A stretch of 64,000 bases of DNA from Bidens hawaiensis (taxonomy: Eukaryota > Streptophyta > Magnoliopsida > Asterales > Asteraceae), in the NCBI GenBank assembly GCA_021521415.1, contig JAIQDT010003856.1:248001-312000 (forward strand), read 5' to 3'. Shown piece by piece: positions 1 to 11,733 of this stretch (position 1 is its first letter; every line of letters starts with the position of its first letter). Both the position numbers and the translations under genes were made by a program. The notes beneath the pieces were generated by a model. That model did not search any database. It was given only the letters and a program-made list of their open reading frames with translations, and was not told where the DNA came from.

Positions 1-451
1 ACCCCTAAAACATCAAAAAAATTAATAAAAAAATAATAACTCAAAATATAATCAAAAATGCAAAATGTAAAATAACTAAAATGTTTCCCCCACCATCCTC
101 ATTTATTAAAAAAAAACCCGGTTTGTATCGGTTCAAGTTGATTTTTTCGGGTTTTTTTCGGTTCGGTTTTGCTTTTTTTCATTTCGGTTAGTTTCGTTAT
201 TTGTTCGGTTTCAATGATTTCGCTTTCGATTTCTCGGTTTCAATTCGGTTTCGTGGGTTTTGTTTAAAATAAAATTGGATGGAACTTGTTTTAGTCCATT
301 CTAACCCATAACCAAACCCATTCTAACACATAATCAAAAGTCACTAGCATTTCCGCAACCCATTTTGACCTCTATGAAAAATTCTTTTGATCCATCCTAA
401 CCCATTCTAATTTTAAAAATTATCCATATTGACCCAATTTTGCCACCCCTA
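1..451. other. AT-rich DNA with TTCGGTT-rich tract; possible hAT-like end
   Basis: No coding region is seen. Positions 117-258 are dominated by variants of TTCGGTT, and 296-440 repeat CCCATTCTAACCC-like words. The stretch ends at 438-451 with TTTTGCCACCCCTAG, whose reverse complement CTAGGGGTGGCAAAA resembles the terminal repeat of hAT-type DNA transposons. The matching left end would lie outside the window, so an 8-bp target duplication cannot be tested. The hAT reading is a guess from the terminal motif only. Confidence 0.3.
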
Positions 452-938
452 GTTTCTTGTATAGCAATGAAACCGATTTTATGTACCATTTTTTATACCC
501 CTAACCTTCTTCCATTTATTAATATCCCCAACCCCTCTAATATTATAAGACAAGAAAATCATTGGTCTATATTTGTCACCTGATCACCAACAATTAACCA
601 TATATCTTACCTCTTTGTCAAGATCCAATGTAGACCGTTCTTTCGTTGGCTCTGATTGCACTTCATATCCATCTTCACTAATGAAAATCAACCTGGTCTT
701 TATACTTGTAGATTTACCCTGGTTAGAGCACCAAAACGAATCCCTTAATTTTAAGGAGTGCGCGGTTGTTTGCTTCTTCAAGCTTATCATCAACACCTTC
801 CTCTTGGATACTATTGAAGTGTGGGTTTTAGATGATGTGGATGGATTTTGATTAATGTCTAGCACCCTTTTTTCTTCAATGTATTTTCTGTAAATTCTTC
901 AACCCAAAAGGATCACTCCCAGATGCAGATTATCGATA
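452..938. other. No gene seen
   Basis: Short open frames occur on both strands (573-851 plus, 584-865 minus) but they overlap antisense to one another and show no recognisable motif, so I treat them as chance frames. No repeat or terminal structure was recognised here. Confidence 0.5.
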
Positions 939-941
939 TTA

Positions 942-1120
942 TGGGGTGTTTGAGATTGCTTATTTTCACCAAATTATAACTTATTAACTTTTAGAAAAAG
1001 AATAAGGTGTTTGATATTGCTTCTGATGTGCGAGGGAAAAGTTAATAAGTTACACTTTTGTGACTTACTATCTCATTAAGAAGTTATAAGGAATTTTCAT
1101 AAGGAATCCCGAACACCCCC
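942..1120. mobile_element. Tourist-like MITE, 179 bp
   Basis: The ends form an imperfect terminal inverted repeat. The left end reads GGGTGTTTGAGATTGCTTA and the reverse complement of the right end reads GGGTGTTCGGGATTCCTTA, 16 of 19 matching. Both sides are flanked by TTA (939-941 and 1121-1123), the target duplication typical of PIF/Harbinger elements and their Tourist MITEs. It is AT-rich and too short to code for a transposase. A second, internal inverted pair (AACTTATTAACTTTT / AAAAGTTAATAAGTT) suggests the whole element can fold back. Class assignment rests on TSD and TIR form only. Confidence 0.6.
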
Positions 1121-1156
1121 TTAGCTTCATGGGTTAGAAATACACATAATATTAAG

Positions 1157-2200
1157 TCACAAATTGTTAGTTGAATAAGGCCCACATGAAATTAAATAGA
1201 TTATTAAGGCCCAAATTACTATTATTTGAACCAGGCCCAAAACGTCTAACATGAGGAGGTGGTGTGGTAGGATAATCATCATTCTTTGACCCACATGTGA
1301 CTCCTCATTAGATTCCTTATGTGCATTAATGTCTAGGGATTTCTCCAACGCTATAATCACATTAATGTTTCTTGGACACCCTGACACTATATTTGATCTG
1401 ACTCCATCATTACGGCTTGGGAGCGCATGCGTAGACTTTGCTTTTTCAAACACATCACCTTACTTGTTGAAGCTAGCAACGGACGCCGAAGAATCTAAAG
1501 ATACGTTCTGATGATCGGAATTGTATCCGATATACTTTGCACACATCTTCCAAGTTTTTTCATTGTACCAAACATCATCATCTTCCAAGGCGATGATACC
1601 ATATGATTTATCCGACCACCTAATAGTTTTCTTAGTATCAATCTTCCCCACATGCGAAGTAGAAATACACACCTTGTCCCATGAAACATCTCTATCCCTC
1701 CGAGATGTTCTAGACATGCCCACTATTATACCAAAATTGTTGCCAATTTTGTTAAAATTAGAAACATCCCAAAGGTGAACCGGTAAACCCTGAATCTTCA
1801 ACCACGCCAATATGTCATTAGTGACCCCTTGCCCATCCCACACCTCCAATGTCAAGAGCTAATCCTTCCATTTAAATGAAGATTATCAATGAAGTCCTTG
1901 GCCGTAACCGAGTAACCAAAGGACAACAAGACCGTCATACCGCCCACATATCTAGATGCACTTGTTTCCAACCACACCGTCATATGCAAACATGAAACTT
2001 TAACATTATATCAATATCCCTAGCTGTACTCAGTAGTGAACCTTTTACCATCTTGAAAGGAAGTGAAACATTTGGTGGTAGCTCCATTACCATGGTTGAT
2101 AACTCAACTTCTGACTTTTTGAATTCAACTCCATCTTTCTTCTTGTTCTCTTCAACTTCCTTGTATGACCTATCGACGCTCCTCCATTGCATTGCATTGC
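1157..2200 (-). pseudogene. Relic of LINE ORF1-like gene (DUF4283-type, RNA-binding fold)
   Basis: On the minus strand, three pieces read as one decayed protein. Piece one (2192-1980) has a polar, lysine-rich start and a segment ending in LPFKMVKGSLLS. After a frame change there is a piece with RYVGGMTVLLSFGYS. The piece from 1855 to 1460 carries VWDGQGVTNDILAWLKIQGL and PVHLWD. This order (a YVGG..VLL.F strand, then W.G.......AWL.I.GLPVHLW) is what I know from the DUF4283/zinc-knuckle ORF1 of plant L1-type LINEs. The frame changes near 1980 and 1860, and the downstream part (1453-1157) is low complexity. No reverse transcriptase is present, so it is a truncated dead copy or a captured fragment. 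Confidence 0.55.
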
Positions 2201-2336
2201 ATTGCCTTCCTTCTGGTTAGAGCATTTATTTTGCCCCCCAAAACCTTATCGTTCATATTTCCTCTACCCAACCGAGTATTCTCCAGATCTTGGGTTCTTT
2301 CGTTAACTCCGTTAGAAAACACACATGCATGACACG

Positions 2337-4488
2337 TGTCATGTGATCACACACATATGAGTTTTTCCGCGTACGTCAGTGATTCAACATGAAAATAATT
2401 AACAAATAATAAAAAGTGAAGTGCGATTAAATATAGTTTAAATATAAACGTTGTTACATAATTTATTTGTTACATGATGCTTCAACCTTGTTACATATGT
2501 TATATGCTACATGTTAGCTAACCTAATGTGTTACACATTCACGTTACTTGGTATGCTTAGAAATTAAAATTATACATGTTACATGTAACATTCTTATTTA
2601 GATATGTGTTATCATAAGTTAATAAAAGTCAAATTTTATTAATAGAGAATCAATGGTGAATCAATGGAAATTAATGAGATGATTTTGTCTATGTAAATCA
2701 GGTAACTTGTGATTGACAGAATCTCTCCCTCCATCTCTTGGTCGGCCCTATCATCACACACACATACATATTATTATTTTTCTTTTTCTCTCAGATAACA
2801 CACACAAATACTCATCTTCTAGTTGGTAAGAATTGGATCAAGTGCTAGAATGTTGTTGTGATTATTTGGTGATCATCCAAGTAAAATAATGTTAAATTAT
2901 GAATGATGTTCTTATGGTTTATAATTGGGAATATGGGTTTGGTATCCAAACAAGGTTTAATCTATGAAATCATAACTTAAAAATTGAAAGATTGAGATTT
3001 TGAAATATGATAGTTGTTATTGTTGTCTTGATTTTTGGTTGAATAAGAAAACCCTAAATGTTTCATAAATTTTCTATATTAGTATGATAAAATATGTGTT
3101 TTGATGATGAATGATGATTAACTGGTGAATTAGGTTCATACACATGTTAGGAATAAAGTTTGTATAAGAAAAGAGTGAAAACAGATTTATGGCAGATTCC
3201 TTTGTGTTTATTGTTGGTACTGTAAACTGACGTAGATTGGGATATTTAATTGATTGTTGATTCAATGATTGACTAATTTGAGTCTAGTTTATGGAAACCT
3301 AAAAAAATAATTTTTGGACATGGGATTAGTCATTTTTTTGATTTTACAAATTTATATGTTAGGGCTGTTTAGAAATATTGTATTCTGGTCTTGAATGTTA
3401 GTTGCATATCTTGAGTTTGAAAAATGAAATTAGGTTAATTCCACTTCTGTAATATTATGGATTGAGTTAAGAGTTTAACCCAATTGGCCTTTCATGATTT
3501 GGGTTAATACAGAATTTTGGCCGAATTTATACCTTTTATCGCGCACTGAAATAGCTGCATGTACGTTGTTGTCTTGTATGAATTTTGTGATTTTTTTGAA
3601 CGTTGGAAAAATATACCAAAAATATTTTGGTAAACCTAAGACTTATTGAATACTGTGGTAAAAGTGCATAATTTAACTTGGTGATTTGATATGGTATAAA
3701 CGTAGGTTTTGTTGATTCAGAATCTGTCTTGCAAATTCAATACGGCTAAGTATGATTTATAATAAGTGTTATGAGTAGTCATGCACTATTTGGCTTGTTA
3801 GATATTTGGTACTTAGAAACTAATTTGTGTACATGATTGGCTTGATATGAAACACTTAGTATATGTGAGCACTCATTTTCTACATGACTAGTGCAATAAA
3901 GATGACTTAGCATACATGTCGTGTGTTTTATCATGAATCAATATAACTAAGTCACCAACTAGTCGTTGGGTCAACTCGGTCAAACATTGGTCAAAGTCAA
4001 CAAACGTCAAAACTTGGTCAAACATTATTAAACAATTGGATTGTTTGGATACTAGGGGTTTCTAGGAATCACTCCACATTTCTCACGTACTTGTTATACT
4101 CTAGGATACTTGTACTGGATTTTCGCTTTAGCGGTTGACTTTCTTTTAGAACTCTTTCGAGGCGAGTTTCACGACCCCTCTCTTTTACTTACACTTTTTT
4201 GGGGGGAGAAAGCATGCACAAAAACTTTTTGGATCTTGTAGATTGTTATTTATCGCATGTATACATAGTGAACTTATAAATTGAAAGTCCTCACGCACAT
4301 TGGACTGTTAACTAAGATTTACTGACGCGAAATATTAAGTAGTATTGCTGGGTTCGACAAACCCCACCCACGCTAAAACTCGACTGGATGTCGGGAGGGT
4401 GTAACATTGTCCTAAACATTTCCAAGTTAGGATAAGACTTGGTGGGAGGCACCGGCCAACACTTCAAGCTTCGGTCGCAATGGAAACT
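2337..4488 (+). repeat. Element G: left part of an old Ty3 LTR (left edge uncertain)
   Basis: This noncoding stretch continues on the other side of element E at 22347-22800, where it ends in GGGGTGTGACA followed by a Met-type primer-binding site, so together they make one LTR split by E. The left edge is placed at TGTCATGTG (2337), which pairs with the terminal TGACA, but this is a weak criterion. The segment 4140-4210 (TTTCACGACCCC...GGGGGGAG AAAGCATG) resembles the same zone of E's LTR (6785-6845), suggesting a related Tekay-like family. The LTR would be about 2.6 kb when joined. Confidence 0.45.
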
Positions 4489-7400
4489 TGTAACGATTCC
4501 GACGAAACCAGGTATACCCTAACCGGTAGACGTTAGTTATGTCATATGTAATGTCGGGTACATGAGTTACCATGGTAATTATACGAGAATACATGGTTCA
4601 TTGAATTGATTGTACGTGAATATATAATTCACCGTATTGATTATGCGATCAAACGATCGATAGTTATTGAAACCCGAATGAATCGAGGGTTCAATTATAG
4701 ACGAGATATATGATATTTTGTGATGTTACGAAGTATTAAAGCTTCGGGATAAGTGGATTAAAGCACAGAAAAAGGATTTCGATTTAATAGTACGTCGGTA
4801 CGTTAAACGAAACCTTTAATACCAAACCGAGCAAGAGACGATCGATAAAGCCGAAAAATATGCGTAATAACTAATAATATGACGTTTTAAGTTAATAAAT
4901 GTCATGGTTTAAGTTTTTAAATCGGTTTTATATAAATTTCATTTTTAAGCTGAAAAACGTTCGTTTTAAGCCGAATTAGACGTTTAACTGAAAAACAAAC
5001 TGAATCAGATTATCCAAAACATTATCCAGATCACGGAAATCCAAATGAGTGGACTAGATTGAACAAGTGGGTCCCACCCCACCCCTTAACCTAGTCCGAT
5101 CGGACCCAACACCACCAAAACATTCATTTTTTCTTTTTTTACACAATCCCAACTCAACATCCTTCATTTCTCTCTAGTTCATAATCCAAAAACCGACAAT
5201 TCTAGCAAGAATAACGAGGTAATGATCGTGTTATGTACGTGTTTATCTTTGTTTCTTGAGTTTTCTTTCAAGAAAATGAGGTTTCCAAGTAAAAAAGGGT
5301 GAAAACCCGAGATGGAACCGATTCTTGCATGATCAAGTGATGTATACAAGTTATACAAGGGATCTTGGTCCAAGAAAGGAGTTAAAAGAGTCAAAAACGA
5401 ATTATTACGGTTAAATCTTCATTTTAGTATCATAACCGTAACCATGAAAGAAATGGCTTGATCGTGAGTGTAACTTGCTTGGTATTATGGTATGTTGTTT
5501 GTAGGCTCTGTATTTAGTGGTAGATAAGGCGGAAAGATGAGTTTGTAGCTTGTAGTGGCGGAAAACGAAAGGTATATTCGGTTTTTGTCGGTGTATGTGT
5601 TTTTGAACAGATTGTTGGTCGTTTAGAGTTAGGTCACGAAATTTTACAGAGGTGTTAAACACATGGAAATATGAGTTCTGTGAAGTTTTGGTAATTTTTG
5701 GATGAAGGATGAATATTTGGTGAATTTAATGCTCGGTTTTGGCAAAAAATGGTGAAAAATAGTTAAATATCATGAAAAATTCTGGAAAATTGTGGATAAG
5801 CTTTTCATATCATGTATAAGTCACACACAAAATTTGAGGTCCGTTGGAGAAGTCTAAGTAGGCTTTTCGGTTAAACGAGTTCTAGGGAATTCTAGCTCGG
5901 TTTTAGTAAAAATGGCATTTAAAAGAAGATTTTGGTTTTGGAAAAATTACAGGGGACTATGTGGATGGCAGGGGATATCCAGGAGAAATTTGGGATTTTT
6001 CTAAGATCGTTTGGTATTTACGACATATTTAGTGTTTAAATGGTGTTTAAAAATAGATAAGTAAAATTTTAAATATAAGAATTAATTCTGGAAATATTTT
6101 TATAAAACTCACCACTGTTAAAAAGTGATTTGTGCAAAATTTCAAGATCCGAGAGTAAACGGATAATTATTTGTGCTAATTATCAAACTTTTAAAGTAAA
6201 ACGCGTAAACCGGTGAAGTTCGCTTAAGCGAGCTGACTGGTGTGCAAAAACCCTAAAAATGAACTATTTTCATATAAATGAGCTAAACAAGTAAAAATAA
6301 ATCATCCGAAAATAATTCGGATGATTTGAGTAATTTTAATCTATTTTAATAGTTTCCGGTACGCCAAAGACGGAAACGGGTCCCGCGGCCAATCGGGACG
6401 TCTAAACCGAGCTATAATTTCACATCTTTAATTAAATTATCCGTCAACCACTATTTTCGGGTCGTGTGTGACCAAACTCATTTTTGAAACATAAAAACGG
6501 ATAACAGTGCTAGGCACGCAAAACGAGAAAAAAACGACTAATAGTAGTTGTGACCATGGAACTCTAAACGACATCACAGTCTAAGTCCGGAGAAGTGTTT
6601 CTGGGTTAACCTTGCCCCCAGAACGGGTACAGTGCTGGGTTGACAGTGTCCCCAGGTGTACCGATTGATAAGATTAAAGATTATATAAACAATAATTGTA
6701 TAATAATGATCGTAGGGATCATATTACAGATTGGACGAGTTAACTGATATTGATTGTTCTTACCTACTTGCATGTGCTAAGGTGAGTTTTCACGAGCCCC
6801 TTTTACTGAACTGTTTTAAATATTTTCCCGGGGCGGAAAGCATGTTTTTTATCAAAGTGTTTAAGTACATGCTGATCGCATGGAAATGAACGTATTTATA
6901 TAATGTTTATTGTACGGGAATCGTACGGTAATGAATTAAGATGGTAATTGTCTGAGTTGCTAACAGTGTAAGGCCCGAAACAGTTTTCTGGGGTAACAGA
7001 GTTCCCAGAGGTTATTAAATGTGTTTCTGGGGTAACAGAGTTCCCAGGGGTTATTAAATGTGTTTCTGGGGTAACAGAGTTCCCAGGGGTTATTAAATGT
7101 GTTTCTGGGGTAACAGAGTTCCCAGAGGTTATTGGAAGTATTCTGGGGTAACAGAGTTCCCGGAGGTTAATCGATATGTTTTGGGGTTAACAGAGTTTTC
7201 ACTTGTAGGCTCAGCATAATTACATCGATAATAATATTATTTTATGATAATGATTTATCATGGTTTACTCGAATTGTGAAACTCACCAACTATTTGTAGT
7301 TGACCCGTTTTCTCACATGCTTTTCAGGTACAACTAAGATAAAGTGATTGATTACGTGCTAAGTGCTTGATGTGTGTATGGTTTGCGTGCTGGACGTTAG

Positions 7401-7591
7401 GATACATTATAGCAGATAGAATTATGAACCGTATTGTATGATGTGTGTATCACCTAGACGGAATGAAAGATGAGATAATGTAATTTTGAAGTATATTAAT
7501 GCATTCGGTTTTCTTTATAAACAATGTGGTTGATATCAGAGGTGTCTGTCGCATCCCGTTTACGTTTCCGCTGCGGTCATGGGGTGTTACA
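4489..7591 (+). repeat. Element E 5' LTR, 3103 bp
   Basis: Starts TGTAACGATTCC, ends GGGGTGTTACA just before the primer site. It matches 19453-22341 closely, but holds about 220 bp (about 5170-5391) that the 3' copy lacks. A T-rich tract, TTTTATATAAATTTC (4929-4943), could hold a TATA element. The GTGAGTTTTCACGAGCCCC and CTCACATGCTTTTCAGGTA segments near the end are shared in style with element G. Short open frames inside (5179-5662, minus) are noncoding shadows. Confidence 0.93.
6986..7200 (+). repeat. 39-bp tandem repeat in E 5' LTR
   Basis: Copies of a unit beginning TTCTGGGGTAACAGAG start at 6986, 7025, 7064, 7103 and 7141, with a degenerate sixth at about 7179. The period is 39 bp, then 38. 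Each unit contains CTGGGG ... CCCAG, so it can form a small hairpin. The same array is at 21736-21950 in the 3' LTR with the same copy number. Confidence 0.9.
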
Positions 7592-7596
7592 GAACT

Positions 7597-7610
7597 TGGT
7601 ATCAGAGCCA
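7597..7610 (+). promoter_or_regulatory. Primer-binding site of E (initiator Met tRNA)
   Basis: TGGTATCAGAGCCA lies five bases after the 5' LTR end. TGGTATCAGAGC is the standard plant site complementary to the 3' end of initiator methionine tRNA. Confidence 0.93.
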
Positions 7611-8989
7611 TTGGTTATAAAGAATTAGGATGTCTTTAAAAGATACCTAAAATATAACCAGTAGCTCAAGTGTTATAGGATCTGAATATCAACTAATAAT
7701 TTATAGTGACGAGGTCTGGATGAACTTGGATGGACAAGTGAGTGATTATGGTCCGGTACATAATAACAGACTTGTCCGCACGAGGGAATTCAGGGGAATG
7801 TCACGGGGTACATTAATAGGTAAAAATGGCAACATATGTGTACAATATATAATATTATTTATATGTGCTAGTGTGTATATATATATATACGTGTGCATAT
7901 CTTGTGGGTTCAAGTATTGGGAAATAAGACCCGGATAAGGAACCGGGGGATGTGATAATAAAAAGTACCGAGGATGCTGAAATTTCTAGAGCATCGGTTG
8001 GTGATAAGTCGGACTTATCGGGTTATAGTTATGATGGTACCAAATCAAATCTCCCGTTTGACATTAACCAGAAATGTCTAGTAACCGTCACTCCCAACCA
8101 AAAATTGATAAATCCCATACCCTACCAACACCGGTACCGCCTATTCTAATAACTTCCTATGTTATCCTTACATCCGTTAGATGTTTACACCCATGTATGC
8201 TCGAATAGAATGATTACCTATACACAAAGAAGTGTTGGAATCATTATGGCATAGTTGGTTGTTCGTTCGTAGGAGGTATACTGTGTATGCCGGATATACG
8301 AATAGACACGGATATTATAACTCCGTGGTACGTAATCGTTCGGTGCTCACGGTGAGCATGTATCGGTTATGCTGACATGCAAAAGGATATTGAAATCGAG
8401 CATATTAAACATTGATCTTTGTTGAGAAAGGTCTATATGTCAGTTGGTGACAAGGGTTATGAAACATATTTAAACGTTAACCGATGTCAGGTTAAGTTCA
8501 TATGTTATTATATTTGTGGGACATATATACTAGATGCCGGTATGTGTAATATATGTGATAATATTTGGTGTGTATGTGTACCTGTTGTTATGATTGAAGT
8601 GGTAACGAGTTATATGGTGAGATTAGTATTGATTACTGCGTATGGGATGAGTACGGCAGAATGACATAAAAAGAGTAACTCCAATGATGGAGATTGATAT
8701 GATTCAGTTGATTGCTCAAGGATAGCAGATGATGATACCGAATGTAGTATCACAGATCACTGCTAGTGTTGATGCAAATGTGAACGCAGAATTATAGATC
8801 GAGCAATCACATGATTATGAATATTTCAATTCTTAGTGGTATTACTAAGAGTGATAATGTCCCACCGAATGCTATTATGACTACAAGTATTAGTTATATA
8901 CTAAACTTGAATAGTAGTCGTAATGAATTAGATCCGGTATGAAGGATATGTTTGTTGTTTGTGGTAAGGAAATTATTAATAGTTTACTG
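7611..8989 (+). other. E leader and unrecognised 5' gag region
   Basis: Only short open frames are found (7720-7938, 7952-8149, 8419-8664), none with a motif I recognise. They lie between the primer site and the first recognisable gag remnant, so this is the untranslated leader plus the decayed start of gag. A short TA run occurs at 7878-7890. Confidence 0.5.
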
Positions 8990-9264
8990 ATGGTAAGGGG
9001 AGGAATAGATTAGCGAGTGGATGGAAAAGATCGAAATGGTTAAGGATATTGGTAAGAGTCTAGAATATTGTGTAGTGAAATAGGCTACAGATATTGTAAC
9101 ATCCCGAAATTTTTATATTGATAAATAAAAGAAAGTTATGTTTAGTAATTTCACGTTTTAGTTATTTAATGTCGAGTAAGGAACGGGTCTTGGGCTTAGT
9201 TATTTTATGAACTCGGCCTGTCTCGACCCGTAGGAAGCCAACCCGAGCCTAACCAAACCCGTAG

Positions 9265-9272
9265 TATATAAA
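9265..9272 (+). promoter_or_regulatory. Putative TATA box of F LTR
   Basis: TATATAAA preceded by a GC-richer stretch and followed 30-100 bp later by CT- and AG-rich leader sequence. This is the best promoter candidate in the LTR. The identical copy is at 13411-13418. Transcription start is not determined. Confidence 0.55.
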
Positions 9273-9693
9273 CGAAAGTTCTTGACACTCCCACCATTTT
9301 CACCATCTTCCTTCACTTACACCCACCCAAACACTCTCAATTCTAGAGAGAGAAACTAGAGAGAGAAAGTTCTCAAATCGCCGATCCGAGTTCACAATCT
9401 TGTTCCTAATCGTTTTTGGTAAGTCCCTCTCGAGAATCATCCGTTTTCATAACCATTTTCGACCTCAAATCGAGCAAAAACTCCCATTTTCGTAACTTGA
9501 GTTTTCGGGTCAAAAACCGCCTTGTTTTGGTGTCAAAATGCAAGCTTTTGTGTTTAAAAGTACTAGGAATCGATAGCCCTTTCAATCCCGAGCATTTCCA
9601 TGTCAAAAACTTCGATTTTGGGTCGAAATCTGGAAAATCCGGAAAAACCCGTAGGTTTCTCCGTCGCCCAGCTTGAAGGAGTCGAACCAGTCC

Positions 9694-9927
9694 ATTCGAT
9701 CGAATGAGTCAGTCGAACCAGTCCATTCGATCGAATAAGAAAGCAACCGAATGGTCTCCGCCTCATTCGACCGAATGAGATACGTATTCGATCGAACGAG
9801 TATCTATCCGATCGAACGAGTGCCATGTTCGATCGAACGAGTTTTCCCAGCTGGTTCGATCGAGTGTGTGTCTAGTTCGATCGAGTGTGCCTCAGATTCG
9901 ATCGAATATGTCCCTATTCGATCGAAT
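9694..9927 (+). repeat. Cluster of TTCGATCGAA palindromes in F 5' LTR
   Basis: About ten copies of ATTCGATCGAAT or one-base variants (for example GTTCGATCGAAC and ATTCGACCGAAT) lie 15-30 bp apart with unrelated spacers. Each is a self-complementary 10-12-mer. The 3' LTR has the same cluster at 13840-14073. Confidence 0.9.
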
Positions 9928-10477
9928 CAAGCCAGAACCAAGTTGTTTCCAAGTTCGCCTAAGGTTTAACTTCGCCTGAAGTGAGGTTCGTTTATAAAAT
10001 GAATTAAAAACCTAATGGAAAATGTGTTAAGGCAGTTATTGAAAACGGGTAGTAGTAGTTAATTGATATGTGTAAATATTATACAGTTAGCCGAGCCCAG
10101 TTAAAGAAAGGAATTACAATCAACGGAGAACGTAACCGTGTTCAGGTGAGTTTCTAGCCCCATTTATGTGTTATGTTTTCGGGGCTGTGTGCATACTCGA
10201 TATGTTTGTTAATACGCTTATCCTAAGAGATAAGTGTATGCCTTATGTGAATGATATGATATATAGGAATGATTGCTTGATGGTACGTGAACGATCTTCG
10301 GATATTGCACGTACTGTCAGGTTGTAACACTATGTGTAAGGTAAGTATGATATGTATGTTTATGTGTATGAACATGATAGAGATAATAGAAGAAAGAAAT
10401 GATAATGTATGGTTACGAAAAGGGTACCGAGCCCTACTAATACTCGAGGTATGATGTATGGTTGTATGGTGACGAAG

Positions 10478-10860
10478 AGGGAATCGAACCCTTCTAATAT
10501 TCGAAAACAAGGGACCAGACCCTTATAATATCTGTGATGTTAGGGACCAGACCCTTATAATATCTGTGATGTTAGGGACCAGACCCTTATAATATCTGTG
10601 ATGTTAGGGACCAGACCCTTATAATATCTGCGATGTTAGGGACCAGACCCTTATAATATCTGTGATGTTAGGGACCAGACCCTTATAATATCTGTGATGT
10701 TAGGGACCAGACCCTTATAATATCTGTGATGATAGGGACCAGACCCTTATAATATCTGTGATGATAGGGACCAGACCCTTATAATATCTGTGATGTTAGG
10801 GAATCGAACCCTTCTAATATTCGAAAACTAGGGACCAGGCCCTTATAATATCTGTGAGGT
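10478..10860 (+). repeat. 32-bp tandem array in F 5' LTR
   Basis: Nine regular units beginning GGGACCAGACCCTTATAATA start at 10511 and every 32 bp to 10767. They are flanked by divergent units (GGGAATCGAACCCTTCTAAT) at 10478 and 10799. Each unit carries the inverted pair GGG..CC / ..CCC. A single variant unit (TCTGCGATG) occupies the same place in both LTRs. Copy in the 3' LTR: 14624-15006. Confidence 0.92.
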
Positions 10861-11333
10861 TATAGGGCGAAAGGCTCTTTAAAACGTATGATTATGAATG
10901 TAAAGAAAGTATGTAAGTAAGAAAGAAAGTATGTAAGTAAGAATGAAGGTATGAGTACTTATGTGTGTATGAAAGAAAGTTATGAGGTTAAGTACGAATG
11001 TATGTAAGAAGGTATTGTATGATATTGTATGATTAACTAGAACTCACTCAGCGTAGCTGACTTTTAGTATGCACGCAGGTGAGCTGATTATAGAGCTAGC
11101 ATGAGGATGACACACGGCATGGATTGAACGGCTGGCATCTGAAGAAAGAAGTAAAGATGTTTTAAATATAAAGTTTTGTGTTATGGTATCAAAGAAAAGA
11201 TTTAATGCTTTGTAACAAATGATTGACGTTTTATATTCCGCGAAAAGTTTTTAATAAACTCCGATTTGAAGGACTGTGTTTATGAGTAAATCCGACGTTA
11301 AAGTAGGGCTACCGGGTTCGGGGCCTTACAAGT

Positions 11334-11347
11334 TGGTATCAGAGCAT
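11334..11347 (+). promoter_or_regulatory. Primer-binding site of F (initiator Met tRNA)
   Basis: TGGTATCAGAGCATAAG-type site three bases after the 5' LTR; the first 12 bases match initiator Met tRNA. The reverse complement of the same sequence is found in element C at 56888-56902. Confidence 0.92.
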
Positions 11348-11733
11348 AAGTTCGAGAGATTTAAGCATCCTACATGCTTAGACTCGAACAGAAAATGGGA
11401 TTTAAGTAAGAAAGGAAAGAAGATGCCAGTTCAAGAATGCCATGTGTCGCTCAAGCAAGATCAGTAAAGGTAAGGTGTATGATTAAATGATATATGTTAA
11501 TGAGAAAAGAAAGATATGTGAACGTTAGGGATAGGAATAATTGATTGTTTGATTTGACAAACTGCTTATGTAGAACCAGCACAAATGGACTCATAAAGGG
11601 AAGTGTATAGGACACGGAAAGTAACGTGATCAGCTAATCACAACTGGCCACTGTTATTACCTGTTAGCCTTACTATCCTTGTACTAGATAGATCCTTGAG
11701 TGATGATGTTTGTGTTTTCCCTTTTAGATTACG

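Larger units (their letters stand above)
9095..11330 (+). repeat. Element F 5' LTR, 2236 bp
   Basis: Begins TGTAACATCCCG, ends GGGGCCTTACA. Landmarks from the left: a TATA element (9265), a CT-rich leader with AGAGAGAGAAACTAGAGAGAGAAAG-like purine runs (9345-9370), a cluster of TTCGATCGAA palindromes (9694-9927), a block shared with element C (10284-10317), a 32-bp tandem array (10511-10798) and a 52-bp block shared with C and the 23021 fragment (11031-11082). Open frames in it recur identically in the 3' LTR and are not genes. Confidence 0.95.

Noticed and set aside
573..865. Overlapping plus and minus frames of about 92 aa
   Set aside because: Antisense to each other, no recognisable domain, AT-rich context.
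7597..7610. Short tRNA-like matches at primer sites taken as tRNA genes
   Set aside because: Only 12-18 bases match the 3' end of a tRNA and they adjoin LTRs; they are primer-binding sites. No tRNA or rRNA gene was seen.
10511..10860. Regular 32-bp repeats considered as a CRISPR array
   Set aside because: Units are contiguous without unique spacers, lie within an LTR and occur twice at the same offset; a plant LTR tandem repeat.
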